From an uncultured Planctomycetaceae bacterium (lineage in GTDB: Bacteria; Planctomycetota; Planctomycetia; Pirellulales; Pirellulaceae), in assembly GCA_937862885.1 (NCBI GenBank), contig CALMEE010000083.1:1-64000 (forward strand): a DNA stretch of 64,000 nucleotides, read 5' to 3'. The position numbers and the translations under genes are program-made. This document shows positions 51,734-62,415 of this stretch, piece after piece. Numbering within the stretch: position 1 is the stretch's first letter; every line of letters starts with the position of its first letter. Below the pieces are notes generated by a model. It was not told where the DNA came from. It searched no databases and saw only the letters and a list, made by a program, of their open reading frames with translations.

Positions 51734-53097
51734 TATCGCTTCTCCCCAACCGTTGATAGGCGATGATTGCTGGAAAGCGGATCATCCTTCAATCGCAACA
51801 CGTAGGCCACAAGAGCCCAAACTTCATCGGGTTCAAGCGTGCTGGCGGCAGGCATCGGCGTGCCGTCAATCCCATTGGCGATTCGTCGATAGATGTCCGC
51901 AGGTCGATTCCCACCACGAAAAACGCCAAGTCGCAGATTCCGCGGTTTCATCGTCCTTGCCGGAAACGCCCCCGCGCGAATGAAGTCTTGATGCGTCCGC
52001 ACATCAACGGCTTTCACTCCCGGTGTTTCCAGCCAATTGGTTGTCCATAAGTCAAAATTGGTTGTTTGGCCATCGCCGATTCCGGTCGCGCCATGGCACT
52101 GTACACAGTTCGCTTTGCCCAAGTACAACGCTTTCCCTGCCAGACGTAGCTCGTCATCGCTCCAAAGTGTTTCAGGTGGTGCAGGGACTTCGGAAATGGA
52201 TGTTTCAGCTTCAATCCAGTTGACGAAATAGGGATAGTAGACTTCGTCCATGTAATAGTTGAGTTGATCTTCGAGTTCATCGTCGTTTTCGCGATTAGTA
52301 CTGTTTACAGCCGACACGCTGTCGGGCGAAGTAGTGTTGGCTGCTTCAGTTGGCCAGTCAATTAACCGAACATCGTCCGCGAAAACGTCATCGATTTGGT
52401 AGATCATGCCGCGTTCGACTTGACCGCGCATGCTCAGGTATTTCACATAATCGACCAAAGCATCCAGTTGCTCTTCACCCAGCAATTTGAAGGAGGGCAT
52501 CGCTGTACCAGGAATTCCCTCGACCAGAATCCGCCGCAGGTCCTCTTCGGTCGGCGGTGTCCTCCCGGTCGTCGATTTAAATTTGAACCGCCCCAACCGG
52601 AAATCGCGAGGATACGGATTCAAAAACGCGGAAGTTGGCCCGCGGCCATCGCCGGAAATTCCGTGGCACTGGGCACAATGTTCCCGATACAAGCCAAATT
52701 TTGTCCCCGTGCGATCGCTGCGAACCGGCCCAGCAGCCAATTGCAGTCGCTCCGTTGAAAGCAGGCCTTGTGGATTGCCCTCATCATCTAATTCAGGGAA
52801 ACGCGGCTCATCTGGCGAACCAAATAGTTCACTGAGAAAACGCGAAATGTCAGCGCGATATTGGTCGTCGAATTGTTCGTCTTTGTCCAACAGCTTTTTT
52901 CGTCGGATCTCCAACTCAACTTCGTTAAAGCGAAATTCTGGAGCAGGCGTGCAGCCGACCGACAACAGGCCAAAGACGGCCACCAATAAGACTGTTGGCG
53001 ATAAACGGATGTTGCAAAGAACTCGAAATATCCTGTTTGGACGACAATTCTCCTTCCAACTTGTTTCAGTGTGAACCATACCAACTAATCGCTTCAA
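51733..53097 (-). CDS. Diheme cytochrome c lipoprotein, first gene of the oxidase operon
   Basis: This 454-residue protein has a hydrophobic signal with a lipobox-like end (VFGLLSVGCTP), so it is probably a lipoprotein. Two class I cytochrome c domains each have a heme motif and a distal methionine: CAQCHG with PGTAMPSF, and CVQCHG with GTPMPAAS. A 90-residue acidic linker with a YYPYFVNW segment joins them. It likely donates electrons to CuA of subunit II, taking the place of the fused cytochrome of caa3 oxidases. Its stop overlaps the coxB start. Confidence 0.88.
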   Translation of the reverse strand: MKRLVGMVHTETSWKENCRPNRIFRVLCNIRLSPTVLLVAVFGLLSVGCTPAPEFRFNEVELEIRRKKLLDKDEQFDDQYRADISRFLSELFGSPDEPRFPELDDEGNPQGLLSTERLQLAAGPVRSDRTGTKFGLYREHCAQCHGISGDGRGPTSAFLNPYPRDFRLGRFKFKSTTGRTPPTEEDLRRILVEGIPGTAMPSFKLLGEEQLDALVDYVKYLSMRGQVERGMIYQIDDVFADDVRLIDWPTEAANTTSPDSVSAVNSTNRENDDELEDQLNYYMDEVYYPYFVNWIEAETSISEVPAPPETLWSDDELRLAGKALYLGKANCVQCHGATGIGDGQTTNFDLWTTNWLETPGVKAVDVRTHQDFIRAGAFPARTMKPRNLRLGVFRGGNRPADIYRRIANGIDGTPMPAASTLEPDEVWALVAYVLRLKDDPLSSNHRLSTVGEKR

Positions 53098-53542
53098 AAC
53101 TACTCCCCTCCGCCAACATCCTCTTGCGAATTTTCTAAGAGTACTCAGTGATCATACCGAATCCTCATCAAGGTCGGTAACAATAAAAAGGGGAATGGCC
53201 GATCAGCGCTTACCTCGTGACAGCCTCTCCGGGAACGTCGAATACGTGTATGTCAGCAAATTCTCTTGCTTCCTTCTCTTCAGCGGGTTTGGCGGCTAAA
53301 ACCGCGATGCAGCTACGATTTTAACATTGGAATCAGACTGCACCAATGTGCCCAAAGGCAAGTGCAGATAGCCCTTTCGAATGTCGTGTAATTTACTGAA
53401 TTCGCCCGGTCCAATGTAACTGCGTCAGAATGTCCCGTTTTACCAGGACAGCAGTGCTCGAAGTGCCGCTCTGCTCACGCGTTGTGAACGGTTGCATGAG
53501 GCACGAGTCGTCATCAGTCTCAGACACCGCAACCACTGACTT
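53098..53542. other. Promoter region of the oxidase operon and possible gene remnant
   Basis: This 445-bp stretch lies between the FHA regulator and the oxidase operon. A minus-strand frame at about 53283-53415 reads YIGPGEFSKLHDIRKGYLHL and ends in TAG but has no start; it may be the tail of a decayed gene. No terminator was recognised. Confidence 0.35.
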
Positions 53543-54082
53543 TCAATGTCCTGTCGTTAGTTCGACTTTGCCGACCAACCGAGACATCAGTTCACCGCGC
53601 GAGCGTACCCCCAATTTAGCATAGATCGCACGAATATGGTTGTGGATGGTATGGTGACTACAACCTAGAATCCAAGCGATGTTCTTTTCAGACTCACCGC
53701 GCAGTAGATATTTCAAGACGCGACGTTGGGCGCGACTGAGTCGCTGAACCAATTCTTCAGAGGTGCTGTCCAAGGAAGACGTTTCGGGTTCAGTCAGTTC
53801 ACTGGCAGCTTGAAACACCAAGTTTACGTCGCCGAATCGAACCGTTTGGTCGAGTTTGGCAACAGCTTCAGAAATCCGCACGGAGTCGACAAACGTTCCA
53901 TTTGTGCTATCGAGGTCCCTCACAACCAGTAACTCATTGTCCAAACGGATCTGGGCATGACGGCGTGATACCGTCTCATTAAGGATGACAAGATCGCAAC
54001 TCGTGTCTCTTCCCAATAGCCCATCGCCGTTCCTTAAACGAAATACAAGAGAACGATTCGCCAATACAAATTGCGAGTACAT
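53543..54082 (-). CDS. FHA-LuxR hybrid transcription regulator
   Basis: The protein has 179 residues from ATG 54082 (the frame opens ten codons earlier). An FHA domain with all key residues (GR 24-25, SRRHA 39-43, STNGT 59-63) can bind phosphothreonine peptides. A short linker leads to a LuxR/GerE helix-turn-helix (about 115-170: SRAQRRVLKYLLRGESEKNI, then HTIHNHIRAIYAKLGVRSR). The arrangement suggests that a Ser/Thr kinase, numerous in planctomycetes, controls a DNA-binding output directly. It lies upstream of the oxidase operon on the same strand with a 445-bp gap, so it may control that operon, but nothing proves it. Confidence 0.9.
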   Translation of the reverse strand: MYSQFVLANRSLVFRLRNGDGLLGRDTSCDLVILNETVSRRHAQIRLDNELLVVRDLDSTNGTFVDSVRISEAVAKLDQTVRFGDVNLVFQAASELTEPETSSLDSTSEELVQRLSRAQRRVLKYLLRGESEKNIAWILGCSHHTIHNHIRAIYAKLGVRSRGELMSRLVGKVELTTGH

Positions 54083-54596
54083 TGCAACCTCCGCCGATAG
54101 CCTCCACATCACTCAATTGTATTTGATGAGATCGACTGTCAATAGTCTGTTCCACCAACGGACGCGTTAATTTGATCTTTGGTTTCTGGACTCCTGGGTC
54201 GAAATTCGGTTGCCAGCCGACGAATAAAAAGAATGTTTCGTGGCCGATTTGCGTGAGAAATATTGAGTTAAACTGAGAAATTGGACGTGATGGGGAAGTT
54301 CGAGGTTTACTGCTGTGCAAGCAAGTTCTGCTATCTAGAGGCATAAATCGACAGACCAGGGACTTTTGACAACAAATGATATTTCGCACAGCCATGATCT
54401 TTTGCTAATGCCTCTACCGGGTTAGGTAATCGTTGCGGCCACGAATATCGGCATTGGGAGAATGGCTGAATCGGATCCAAAGCGGACCAGTCTTGCCTCT
54501 GTGGCCAAGGCCCCGTCAACCCGGAGAAGTCGAACACTGACTCTCACCTAAAAAACGGCCAACAGGAACATTGGATCAGCGAAAAGGAACGTACTA
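54083..54596. other. Intergenic region, divergent promoters
   Basis: This 514-bp stretch has a 68-codon minus-strand GTG frame (54331-54537) without family features and is otherwise empty. Confidence 0.45.
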
Positions 54597-55100
54597 ATGA
54601 ACTTTACTCCTCCATCTCGTTGGACAGGTATGCGTGATTTTTTCGCGGCTATCCGAGAGTTATTAGTGATTTTGGCAATCTTGACGTTCGTGATCATGCC
54701 AGCCCGGATCAAGCAGTTTCTGTATGATTCCGACATTCGTTCCGTCGCGGGAATCGAGTTTAATTGGGAAAAATACAATGAAGCAAAACGCGAGATCCAA
54801 TTTGCCCAATCCGAGATGCAGGAAATACAAAGACAACTTGATCTTGCCCAGCAGGTACTTGCCCAAGACACGACGCCCCAATTGATCAATAACCTTGAAT
54901 CTAATCGCAACGCTGGCATGATGCTGTCGAATCCAGATAAAACAGTCGATGTCCATGGCTTGGTCAACGCCATCAACTCGGCCCGACAGCGTAGCGATGG
55001 CATTGGCCATCGACTAGATCGGGCTGAGCAAAGTCTGATTCCCCCAGAACAGTTGTTTGGCAGAGGTGCGGAAAATGTGGGTGACACCACCCGCCGCTAA
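54597..55100 (+). CDS. Small membrane protein with coiled coil
   Basis: This 167-residue protein has one membrane helix (about residues 19-37, AIRELLVILAILTFVIMPA), then a heptad-like helical region (EKYNEAKREIQFAQSEMQ to about residue 100) and a polar tail. A ribosome site (AAAAGGAA) lies before the ATG. No family is recognised. It probably faces the periplasm with its C-terminal part. It is a single gene with no close partner on its strand. Confidence 0.65.
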   Translation: MNFTPPSRWTGMRDFFAAIRELLVILAILTFVIMPARIKQFLYDSDIRSVAGIEFNWEKYNEAKREIQFAQSEMQEIQRQLDLAQQVLAQDTTPQLINNLESNRNAGMMLSNPDKTVDVHGLVNAINSARQRSDGIGHRLDRAEQSLIPPEQLFGRGAENVGDTTRR

Positions 55101-55381
55101 TCACGGATTTCCCCAGTAGCGTTTCCGCGTAGGTTGACTCAGTCGTTTCGTCACGAGATGATGATAGATGAGCCACCGTAATTTCGACCTCAAGATGCGA
55201 AATCGCCGACGAGAGGCCCTGTAGATTTCGTAACACAACCGCATGCGCTCTTGGCTGGCGGTTTGGAATGGATCGGGCGCTAGCGGCCATAATGCTATTT
55301 GTCAGCCGTCCAAACATTTATCAGCGCAAAAAATTCGCGGGGGCTCAAGCCTAAACCTAATTTTTTGCTGAACATTTTAAG

Positions 55382-56131
55382 TTGCTCGATACTAAGTTGC
55401 GCATATCCGAAATCTATTGTTCGCTTCAGGGTGAGGGCTTTCTGACGGAAACGCCGAGTTGGTTCATCCGCACGAGTGGTTGCAACCTACGTTGTTGGTT
55501 CTGCGACACGCCCTTTGCTTCCTGGCACCCAGAAGGTGAGCAATTAAGCCATCAAGAGATCTTGGATAAACTCGATGTGCATCAAGCACAACACGTGGTT
55601 TTAACGGGGGGTGAGCCGCTATTGCCAAATTCGGTTGTCCGGTTGACTGAACAATTGCGCGAGAGGGGTTTTCATATCACGATCGAGACCGCTGGGACGG
55701 TGTTTAAACCAGTAGCGTGCGACCTCATTTCCATCAGCCCAAAACTTGCATCTTCCACACCTTTGTTGGACCGGTTGCCGATTTGGGTTGATGCGTCGGA
55801 ACACACGCTTTCGCGGAGTGAGCTGGATGCGTGGTCGATCCGTCATGAACGACTTCGCTTTAGGCCGGACGTCATTCGTAATTGGATTGCCGAGTACACT
55901 TATCAAATCAAATTTGTCGTCGATGACTTGGCTGATTGTCGAGAGATCGAAGCGTACTTGTCTTTTTTTCCTGAAATCGATCGGCGACGAGTATTGATGA
56001 TGCCGCAAGGAATCGACTTCGCAGCACTCAGCGAAAAACAGACTTGGTTAGAACCGTATTGTGAAGCGCATGGTCTACGGTTTTGCCCACGAAAACAGAT
56101 TGAATGGTACGGTAATAAGCGAGGCACCTGA
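55382..56131 (+). CDS. queE: 7-carboxy-7-deazaguanine synthase
   Basis: This 249-residue radical-SAM enzyme makes the deazapurine ring used for queuosine and archaeosine. The 4Fe-4S motif CNLRCWFC (about residues 33-40) has three cysteines in C-x3-C-x2-C order. It is preceded by EIYCSLQGEGFLTE and followed by FDTPFASWHPEGEQ-like residues that are typical for QueE. HVVLTGGEPLLPN is the usual second motif. Start is TTG 55382. No other que gene is in the window and no clear preQ1 riboswitch was found upstream. Confidence 0.9.
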   Translation: MLDTKLRISEIYCSLQGEGFLTETPSWFIRTSGCNLRCWFCDTPFASWHPEGEQLSHQEILDKLDVHQAQHVVLTGGEPLLPNSVVRLTEQLRERGFHITIETAGTVFKPVACDLISISPKLASSTPLLDRLPIWVDASEHTLSRSELDAWSIRHERLRFRPDVIRNWIAEYTYQIKFVVDDLADCREIEAYLSFFPEIDRRRVLMMPQGIDFAALSEKQTWLEPYCEAHGLRFCPRKQIEWYGNKRGT

Positions 56132-56215
56132 GGAAGTGCATTTGCCTAACGGTTTCTGCAAACAAAGCGCGAAGCGGTTAAGTTCGATTACAGCATGGAA
56201 AACTTACCGATAACT

Positions 56216-57364
56216 TCACTTAGCGAAGTTGCGAATCACGGCCAATGGTCGGATCCCTCGATTGCGTAAGCGCAACATGGCTAATTCGACTTCGGGAGCA
56301 GTTGCTTCAGAATCTCGATGAACCAAGATTACTCCGTCAACGGGAATGGACTCCCCATTAACGGTTGAGTTTAAGGTCGCGACATCGCCTAAGTCGACCA
56401 GCGTGCAATCGAAATGTTTTCTGGTTGTTTCTGTTATGCGGCCCAATAACTCATGCACTCGTTTAGCGATATCTGGATTAGCAGGTCGTTGCAGGGCCGC
56501 CAAAGTTAGATTTTCGGTCTCCGCCATGATCATGCCTTCGTGGCTCGGGCGTGAATTGGCCATTTCGTCGAGCCAGCTAATTCGTTGGTCAACGCCGGCG
56601 AAAGAGGTTAAGTTTGCGGAATCAATATCCGCGTCGACGACCATCACACGCTGCAGTCGCTTCGCTAACCACCGCGCCAAGCAAATCGTCAGCATACTCT
56701 TTCCGCTCTGACGTCCGACACCGCAAACTCCCAAACAATTGCCCACATCCAGCATTCTCGACATCAATGTCGAACCGATGTCGGCCAATAGAGCCGACTG
56801 TTCCTCAAGAAACCGATTGGTGATCTGAGGCCAATGAAAAGAATGCGTCCGCCAACTCGGTTGTATTGGATTGCGCTGCTGTCTGGCTGACGCACTGCCC
56901 GGCAGCGCTGAGAGCGCATTCAGGACTTGCAAGGCTGGTGAACAAGCGACAATTGACAATTCCGGAAGTGAGGAAACGGATGCCGTCATCCATGCAGCCA
57001 CGGATAGGGAACCAGCAAGGGAGGAGTCCAGGTCGGTGGTTGTTTGCAAGTCCAATCGGCTGATCAGACCGCGTTGCAATTCAAAATGGTGTGGGGGTAG
57101 GCCGAAATGATCCTCAAGAATCGGCTTACTGATGGTCTGCGCATGGCGGCCCAGTTTCCGTTCCACTCCTGTATCAACGCGGGTATGAATGCCATTATAC
57201 CCCGTTAATCCATCCGTACCGCTTATTGATCTATCGACAACGGACCCAGCAGCCAGATGCAGCGTGTGTGGTGCTGGGACACCCGAGCGCTGAGACCGCC
57301 TGCACTTTGAGGGGAGGATCAGCAATTTGGGTGCGACAGACTCATACAATTCGCTCACGCTCAT
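56216..57364 (-). CDS. MinD/BY-kinase-like ATPase with degenerate P-loop
   Basis: In this 382-residue protein the first 210 residues are polar and probably disordered or regulatory. The C-terminal part is a MinD/CpsD-type ATPase core: CGVGRQSGKSMLTICLARWL (P-loop region, spacing different from the strict consensus), RVMVVDADIDSANL (Walker A'), and HFDCTLVDLGDVATL (Walker B). Related planctomycete proteins occur with polysaccharide genes and are called BY-kinase-like. No tyrosine-rich tail was seen and no exopolysaccharide gene lies nearby. It converges on queE. Confidence 0.6.
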   Translation of the reverse strand: MSVSELYESVAPKLLILPSKCRRSQRSGVPAPHTLHLAAGSVVDRSISGTDGLTGYNGIHTRVDTGVERKLGRHAQTISKPILEDHFGLPPHHFELQRGLISRLDLQTTTDLDSSLAGSLSVAAWMTASVSSLPELSIVACSPALQVLNALSALPGSASARQQRNPIQPSWRTHSFHWPQITNRFLEEQSALLADIGSTLMSRMLDVGNCLGVCGVGRQSGKSMLTICLARWLAKRLQRVMVVDADIDSANLTSFAGVDQRISWLDEMANSRPSHEGMIMAETENLTLAALQRPANPDIAKRVHELLGRITETTRKHFDCTLVDLGDVATLNSTVNGESIPVDGVILVHRDSEATAPEVELAMLRLRNRGIRPLAVIRNFAK

Positions 57365-57774
57365 CGTGTAACTCGCAAAAAATGGCAGCTATTATTATAT
57401 TAGTAATCTCGGCAATGATTATTGGACAACTGGCGATCGGCCAATACTCGCTGGAACCGCGTACCGGGTCGCAGAAGTAGGTTGTTCACGAAAAGGCCGA
57501 CTCGAAAGGTCGTGAGATGGGATTTCAAAGAATCGAATTCATCTGAGAACACCGGGTCAACCGGCGACTTTTCGCAAAACGATCATTTCGCGGTACTCGC
57601 GCAAGGTATCGGAAAGTACAGCGCTTCAAATCCATAAGTGCCTTTGAAGCAACGATGATTTGTATTGTCGCGAGTCGGCGGCCACTTCACTTGCGATAAG
57701 ACGCGTGTGATGCGAACAATTGCTTCAACTCCGAAATATTTTATAACCGGCACGTTTTCTCAACTTCTCGATAA
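57365..57774. other. Intergenic region before metH
   Basis: This 410-bp stretch contains short overlapping frames only. I looked for a cobalamin or SAM riboswitch before metH and saw no convincing motif. Confidence 0.5.
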
Positions 57775-60700
57775 ATGGCAACTTTAGATAAGACGCAGAC
57801 AAGCACTGAAATAGAAACCCGACTGCGGAATGAGATCCTGGTGTTAGATGGTGCGACCGGGACCATGGTGCAGGCGCTGGGCTTGGACGAGTCCGACATT
57901 CGCGGGATGCGTTTTGCGAATCACACCAAAGAGTTGAAGAACTGTGTCGATGTGCTCCCGCTGACTCGGCCCGAAGACCAAATTGCCATTCATACGGAAT
58001 ACCTCAAGGCGGGCGCGGACATCATTTCCACAAACACATTCAATGCCAGCCCAATTGGTTTAATCGAGTTCGAACTCCCTGAAGAAATTGTCGAGGAGAT
58101 TAACACGGAGGCAGTTCGTTGCGCAAGAATCGCCATCGAGCGATTCTGTTTGGATGCCGGAATCGACTCGGGCTCGCGATTTATTGCTGGCTCAATCGGC
58201 CCCACAGCGCGGCAAATGGCTATCTCGACCAACGTCGCAGATGCCGGTGTGCGCGGCGTTGAATTTGACGAAATGGTTGCGTCATATCGCAAGCAAGTCG
58301 AGGCACTTATTCGAGCGGGCGTTGATATTCTGCTCCCCGAAACCGTGATTGATACACTCAACCTCAAAGCATGCCTATTTGCCATGGAGCAGGCATTCGA
58401 TGAGTTTGGTTTTCGCGTACCAGTGATGATCTCGGGCACGTTCGACAAAGGTGGAGCAACCTTTGTGTCGGGACAAAGCGTTGCCGCATTTTGGAATTCG
58501 ATTTCGCATTTTCCGATGCTGAGTTGCGGAATTAACTGTGCTCTCGGGCCAGATATTATGCGCGCTCACTTGCAGGAACTCGCGCAAATCGCCGACACCC
58601 ATATCAGTTGCCATCCGAATGCCGGCCTGCCGAATGAGATGGGGCAATTTGATCTTGGACCGGTCCAGATGGCGGAAATCGTTAGCGAATTTGCGGCAAA
58701 TGGCTGGGTCAACATTATTGGTGGCTGCTGCGGTACCACGCCTGACCATATCTATGAAATCCAGAAGCGCGTAAAATCGTTCACACCACACAAAAAGACG
58801 CAAGTCGCTGCATGGACTCGCCTCAGCGGTACACAGCCTTTAACGTTGCGCCCGGATTCAAATTTTTTGATGATTGGCGAGCGTACGAACGTGACCGGTT
58901 CACGCAGGTTTGCTGAACTTATTCGCGGAGATAAATTTGAAGAGGCGATCGAGGTTGCGCGGCAACAAGTTGAAAATGGTGCCGCCGTGATCGACATCAA
59001 CATGGATGATGCGCTCCTCGATGGTGAAGCTGCCATGCGACGGTTCCTGCGGTTAATCGCGGGCGAGTCGGACGTCAGTAAAGTCCCGGTAATGATCGAT
59101 AGTTCCAAGTGGTCCGTGCTTGAGGCAGGATTGAAGTGCTGCCAAGGAAAGAGCATTGTGAATTCGATCAGCCTAAAAGATGGTCAAGAGTTGTTCCTAG
59201 AACGCGCCACACTGTGCCGTCGATATGGTGCAGCCGTCGTGGTGATGGCTTTTGACGAAGAAGGGCAAGCCGTCGAGATTGATGATAAGGTCAGAATCTG
59301 TCGGCGGGCCTTTCAGCTACTTACCGAGCAAGTCGGCTTTCCCCCCCAGGATATTATTTTCGATCCCAATATCTTGACCGTGGCCACCGGTATCGAAGAA
59401 CACAACGATTACGCGATCAACTTCATCGAAGCAGTCAAACAGATCAAACAGCAATGTCCTGGTGCCAAGACGAGCGGCGGCGTCAGCAATATCTCATTTT
59501 CGTTTCGCGGAAATGATGTCGTGCGCGAAGCCATGCATGCCGGGTTCCTGTATCACGCAATTAAGGCTGGCCTTGATATGGGCATCGTCAACGCGGGACA
59601 GTTAGCCATTTATGAGCAGATCCCCGCTGCGTTATTGGAGTTAGTGGAAGACGTGCTCTTTAACCGTCGCCCCGATGCAACCGAAAGATTGGTCGAGTAC
59701 GCGGATTCCTTCAAGGGCAAAACAAAGAAAACACAAAGCGAAGACTTGGCCTGGCGCGAGGAACCGCTGGAAAAACGTATCGGCCACGCCATCATCAAGG
59801 GGATCGAAAAATACATCGAATTGGATATGGAGGAAGCGCGACAGAAGTACACGCGATGTTTGCAAATTATCGAAGGTCCGATGATGGAAGGCATGAGCGT
59901 CGTCGGTGATTTGTTCGGTGCGGGCAAAATGTTTCTTCCGCAAGTCGTGAAGTCCGCCCGCGTTATGAAAAAGGCAGTCGCCTATCTCATGCCGTTCATG
60001 GAGCAGGAAAAAGTCGCGGACGGTCTCACCGGACAAGAATTTCGGGGCACGATTTTGCTGGCGACCGTCAAAGGCGATGTGCACGATATCGGCAAAAATA
60101 TTGTAGGTGTTGTTCTCGGCTGCAATAACTACAAGATTATCGACCTGGGCGTGATGGTGCCGGCTGAACGGATTTTGGAGGTGGCAAAAACCGAAGGCGT
60201 CGACATGATCGGCTTGTCCGGACTGATCACTCCTAGCCTCGACGAGATGGTGCATGTCGCTAGCGAGATGCAACGTCAAGGTTTCAACATCCCTCTGCTG
60301 ATCGGAGGTGCGACCACCAGCGAAAAGCATACGGCGGTAAAGATCGCGCCCAAGTACGACCATCCCACGATCCATGTCCTGGACGCTTCGCGCAGCGTCG
60401 GAGTTGTCGACCGCTTGATGAGCCAGGAACTTCGCGAGGAAATCGTTCGCGATAACCATGCCAAACAAGTGAAACTCAAGAAGGCTTACGAAAAGCGGCA
60501 AGTGAAACTTGTGCCCTACGCCGAGGCATTAGAAAAAAGATTTGAAACCGATTGGAAAACGGTGCAGTTGGCCAAGCCCTTGTTTACAGGAACACGCGAG
60601 CTGAAAAATTTCCCATTGCGCCGCCTAGCCGACTTCATCGATTGGACCCCATTCTTTTGGACTTGGGATTTGAAAGGGAAGTTCCCGGGCATCTTGGACG

Positions 60701-61485
60701 ACCCGCACTGTGGCGAGGAAGCGCGCAAGGTATATGAAGACGCATTGGACTTGATCGAGCTTATTATCTCGCAAAAACGGTTGGTCGCCAATGGTATCTA
60801 TGGCTTCTGGCATGCCTACCGAGATGGTGATGATGTGATTGTATATGCCAACAGCAAACGAGAAACAGAATTGGCTCGATTTCACATGTTGCGACAACAA
60901 TGGCAAAGACAGGGTCAAGACGTCTATCGTTCGCTGGCCGATTACGTCGCCCCGATCACCAGCGGTCGCGAAGACTTTATCGGTGCGTTCGCCGTCACGG
61001 CCGGTCTGGGTTGTGACGATTTCGCCGCCGAATTCGACCGCCAAAATGACGATTACAATTCCATCATGGTCAAAGCGATTGCCGATCGAATGGCAGAAGC
61101 CTTTGCCGAACTGTTGCATGAACAGGCTCGCCGTGATTGGGGATATGGCCGCGCGGAATTGTTATCAACGCAAGAGTTGATTCAAGAGAAATATCGTGGT
61201 ATACGCCCAGCACCTGGCTACCCAGCCTGCCCTGACCATACGGAAAAACTGACGATCTGGGAACTGATGGATGTCGAGCAAAAAACCGGCATTCAGCTGA
61301 CCGAGTCTTTGGCCATGTGGCCAGCGGCCAGTGTCTGCGGTCTTTATTTCGCTCATCCGGAAGCACGGTATTTTGCGGTCGACCGCATCAGCCGCGACCA
61401 AGTGGAAGACTACGCCAAGAGAAAACACTTGAGTGTCGAAGAGGTTCAACAATGGCTGGCTCCCAATCTCGGATACGATCCCTAA
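57775..61485 (+). CDS. metH: Cobalamin-dependent methionine synthase
   Basis: This 1236-residue enzyme transfers the methyl group of methyltetrahydrofolate through cobalamin to homocysteine. Four modules are complete. The homocysteine domain has zinc ligands Cys255 and Cys318-Cys319 (NCALGP and [10 protein letters not shown]). The pterin-binding domain follows (about 355-640, [14 protein letters not shown]). The cobalamin domain has [11 protein letters not shown], His770. The reactivation domain is at about 905-1236 ([18 protein letters not shown] binding). Length matches the E. coli enzyme (1227). It is a single-gene unit with ATG start. Confidence 0.97.
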   Translation: MATLDKTQTSTEIETRLRNEILVLDGATGTMVQALGLDESDIRGMRFANHTKELKNCVDVLPLTRPEDQIAIHTEYLKAGADIISTNTFNASPIGLIEFELPEEIVEEINTEAVRCARIAIERFCLDAGIDSGSRFIAGSIGPTARQMAISTNVADAGVRGVEFDEMVASYRKQVEALIRAGVDILLPETVIDTLNLKACLFAMEQAFDEFGFRVPVMISGTFDKGGATFVSGQSVAAFWNSISHFPMLSCGINCALGPDIMRAHLQELAQIADTHISCHPNAGLPNEMGQFDLGPVQMAEIVSEFAANGWVNIIGGCCGTTPDHIYEIQKRVKSFTPHKKTQVAAWTRLSGTQPLTLRPDSNFLMIGERTNVTGSRRFAELIRGDKFEEAIEVARQQVENGAAVIDINMDDALLDGEAAMRRFLRLIAGESDVSKVPVMIDSSKWSVLEAGLKCCQGKSIVNSISLKDGQELFLERATLCRRYGAAVVVMAFDEEGQAVEIDDKVRICRRAFQLLTEQVGFPPQDIIFDPNILTVATGIEEHNDYAINFIEAVKQIKQQCPGAKTSGGVSNISFSFRGNDVVREAMHAGFLYHAIKAGLDMGIVNAGQLAIYEQIPAALLELVEDVLFNRRPDATERLVEYADSFKGKTKKTQSEDLAWREEPLEKRIGHAIIKGIEKYIELDMEEARQKYTRCLQIIEGPMMEGMSVVGDLFGAGKMFLPQVVKSARVMKKAVAYLMPFMEQEKVADGLTGQEFRGTILLATVKGDVHDIGKNIVGVVLGCNNYKIIDLGVMVPAERILEVAKTEGVDMIGLSGLITPSLDEMVHVASEMQRQGFNIPLLIGGATTSEKHTAVKIAPKYDHPTIHVLDASRSVGVVDRLMSQELREEIVRDNHAKQVKLKKAYEKRQVKLVPYAEALEKRFETDWKTVQLAKPLFTGTRELKNFPLRRLADFIDWTPFFWTWDLKGKFPGILDDPHCGEEARKVYEDALDLIELIISQKRLVANGIYGFWHAYRDGDDVIVYANSKRETELARFHMLRQQWQRQGQDVYRSLADYVAPITSGREDFIGAFAVTAGLGCDDFAAEFDRQNDDYNSIMVKAIADRMAEAFAELLHEQARRDWGYGRAELLSTQELIQEKYRGIRPAPGYPACPDHTEKLTIWELMDVEQKTGIQLTESLAMWPAASVCGLYFAHPEARYFAVDRISRDQVEDYAKRKHLSVEEVQQWLAPNLGYDP

Positions 61486-61883
61486 CCTAAAAGATTTCGG
61501 GTGCGAGTCGAGCGAGACCTTTGACGAATGACGAACCCTAAAAGAGCGCCAGGCGTCTCGCTCGCTGCTTCTGCCTGAACGCCAAACGGTTGTGGCCTGA
61601 AGATCGTGCTCGTAATCGTACTCAATGAAGTGGTCCGCGTACTCGAAAGTTTCGCGGCCTCAGCGAACGCGCATCGCCAAAGCTATATACGAGGAGTAAA
61701 AGAACCGTATTTCATGGTAATTTAGTGATCATCATCGCAGGGCCTTCAGTGAGAACTGTCTAAAATTTCTTGTTTTTTGGCGATTCAGAAAGAAATTTGG
61801 GTTTCTTGAATTTACCAGTGGCCATTTGGGACTCCGTTTGCCATTACTCAAGCAGAGAGTAATCGAAAACAAGGAGAACAGAA
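61486..61883. other. Intergenic region after metH
   Basis: This 398-bp stretch has no gene and no recognised RNA. It ends with the ribosome site of the small ORF. Confidence 0.5.
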
Positions 61884-62081
61884 ATGGAATCCCGCAACCA
61901 AACCAGCTTAACCCAAGCCGCATTGATGACCGAACATCGGTCGGAATTCGCATTCGCACCAATAAACGAATCTTGCGCCTTGCAGACATGGCTTGCAGAA
62001 CAACTTACGGATTTGGAGCAGCGGCTGGCTGACTTCATCACGGCACGCTCATTGAACCAGTCGCTTTCCCAAGGTCGTTAA
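61884..62081 (+). CDS. 65-residue small protein with strong ribosome binding site
   Basis: An ATG lies seven bases after AAGGAG, one of the better Shine-Dalgarno sites in the window. The product is polar and partly helical (CALQTWLAEQLTDLEQRLAD), without membrane helix, signal or known family. It stands alone between metH and the S8 peptidase. The site is the main evidence for coding. Confidence 0.45.
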   Translation: MESRNQTSLTQAALMTEHRSEFAFAPINESCALQTWLAEQLTDLEQRLADFITARSLNQSLSQGR

Positions 62082-62415
62082 GCAGCATTTCGTTTAGCCC
62101 ATCCATTTTTCGCCGCGCGAGGAATTAGCCGCAACTCAGAAAAGCGGCAATAACATACGACGCGCTTTCTCTACCATTGCACAAACCCATCTCGTTGCTA
62201 CGACAAAACGACGCCACGTTGAATATACGAGTACGCACAGGCGTAAAGACGACATGAACTACGCCGGCAAAAGAGCGTCAAACAAGCTGTCAACGACTCA
62301 AGCTCAAAAATTCTGTTTCACGATAATGGCGAAAACCCGCCGGAACTACTCGTCCTGGGCGGACGGGCAGTTCGGCGGGTGGTTTCAGCCTTATTGATTA
62401 AGCTACTTCACTTGC
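62082..62415. other. Intergenic region with terminator
   Basis: This 334-bp stretch contains the terminator at 62331-62380 and otherwise no gene. A half parS-like word (TGTTTCACG, near 62314) occurs by itself and is not a full site. Confidence 0.5.
62331..62380 (-). terminator. Intrinsic terminator of the S8 peptidase gene
   Basis: Arms CCCGCCGGAACT (62336-62347) and AGTTCGGCGGG (62369-62379) pair with one bulge. Read on the minus strand the stem ends in GGCGGGTTTTCG, giving a short U-run. It lies about 37 bp after the peptidase stop. Confidence 0.75.

Noticed and set aside
54331-54537. 68-codon minus-strand GTG frame
   Set aside because: No ribosome site or family and no linked gene; evidence too weak.
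55300-55381. preQ1 riboswitch before queE
   Set aside because: The CCTAAACCTAATTTTTT stretch is suggestive but the required stem-loop and pseudoknot were not found.
57640-57774. Cobalamin or SAM riboswitch before metH
   Set aside because: A GGCCACTTCAC word recalls the B12 region but the conserved B12 box and paired stems are not there.
62310-62326. parS-like word TGTTTCACG
   Set aside because: Only one half of the palindrome is present; the other half does not match.
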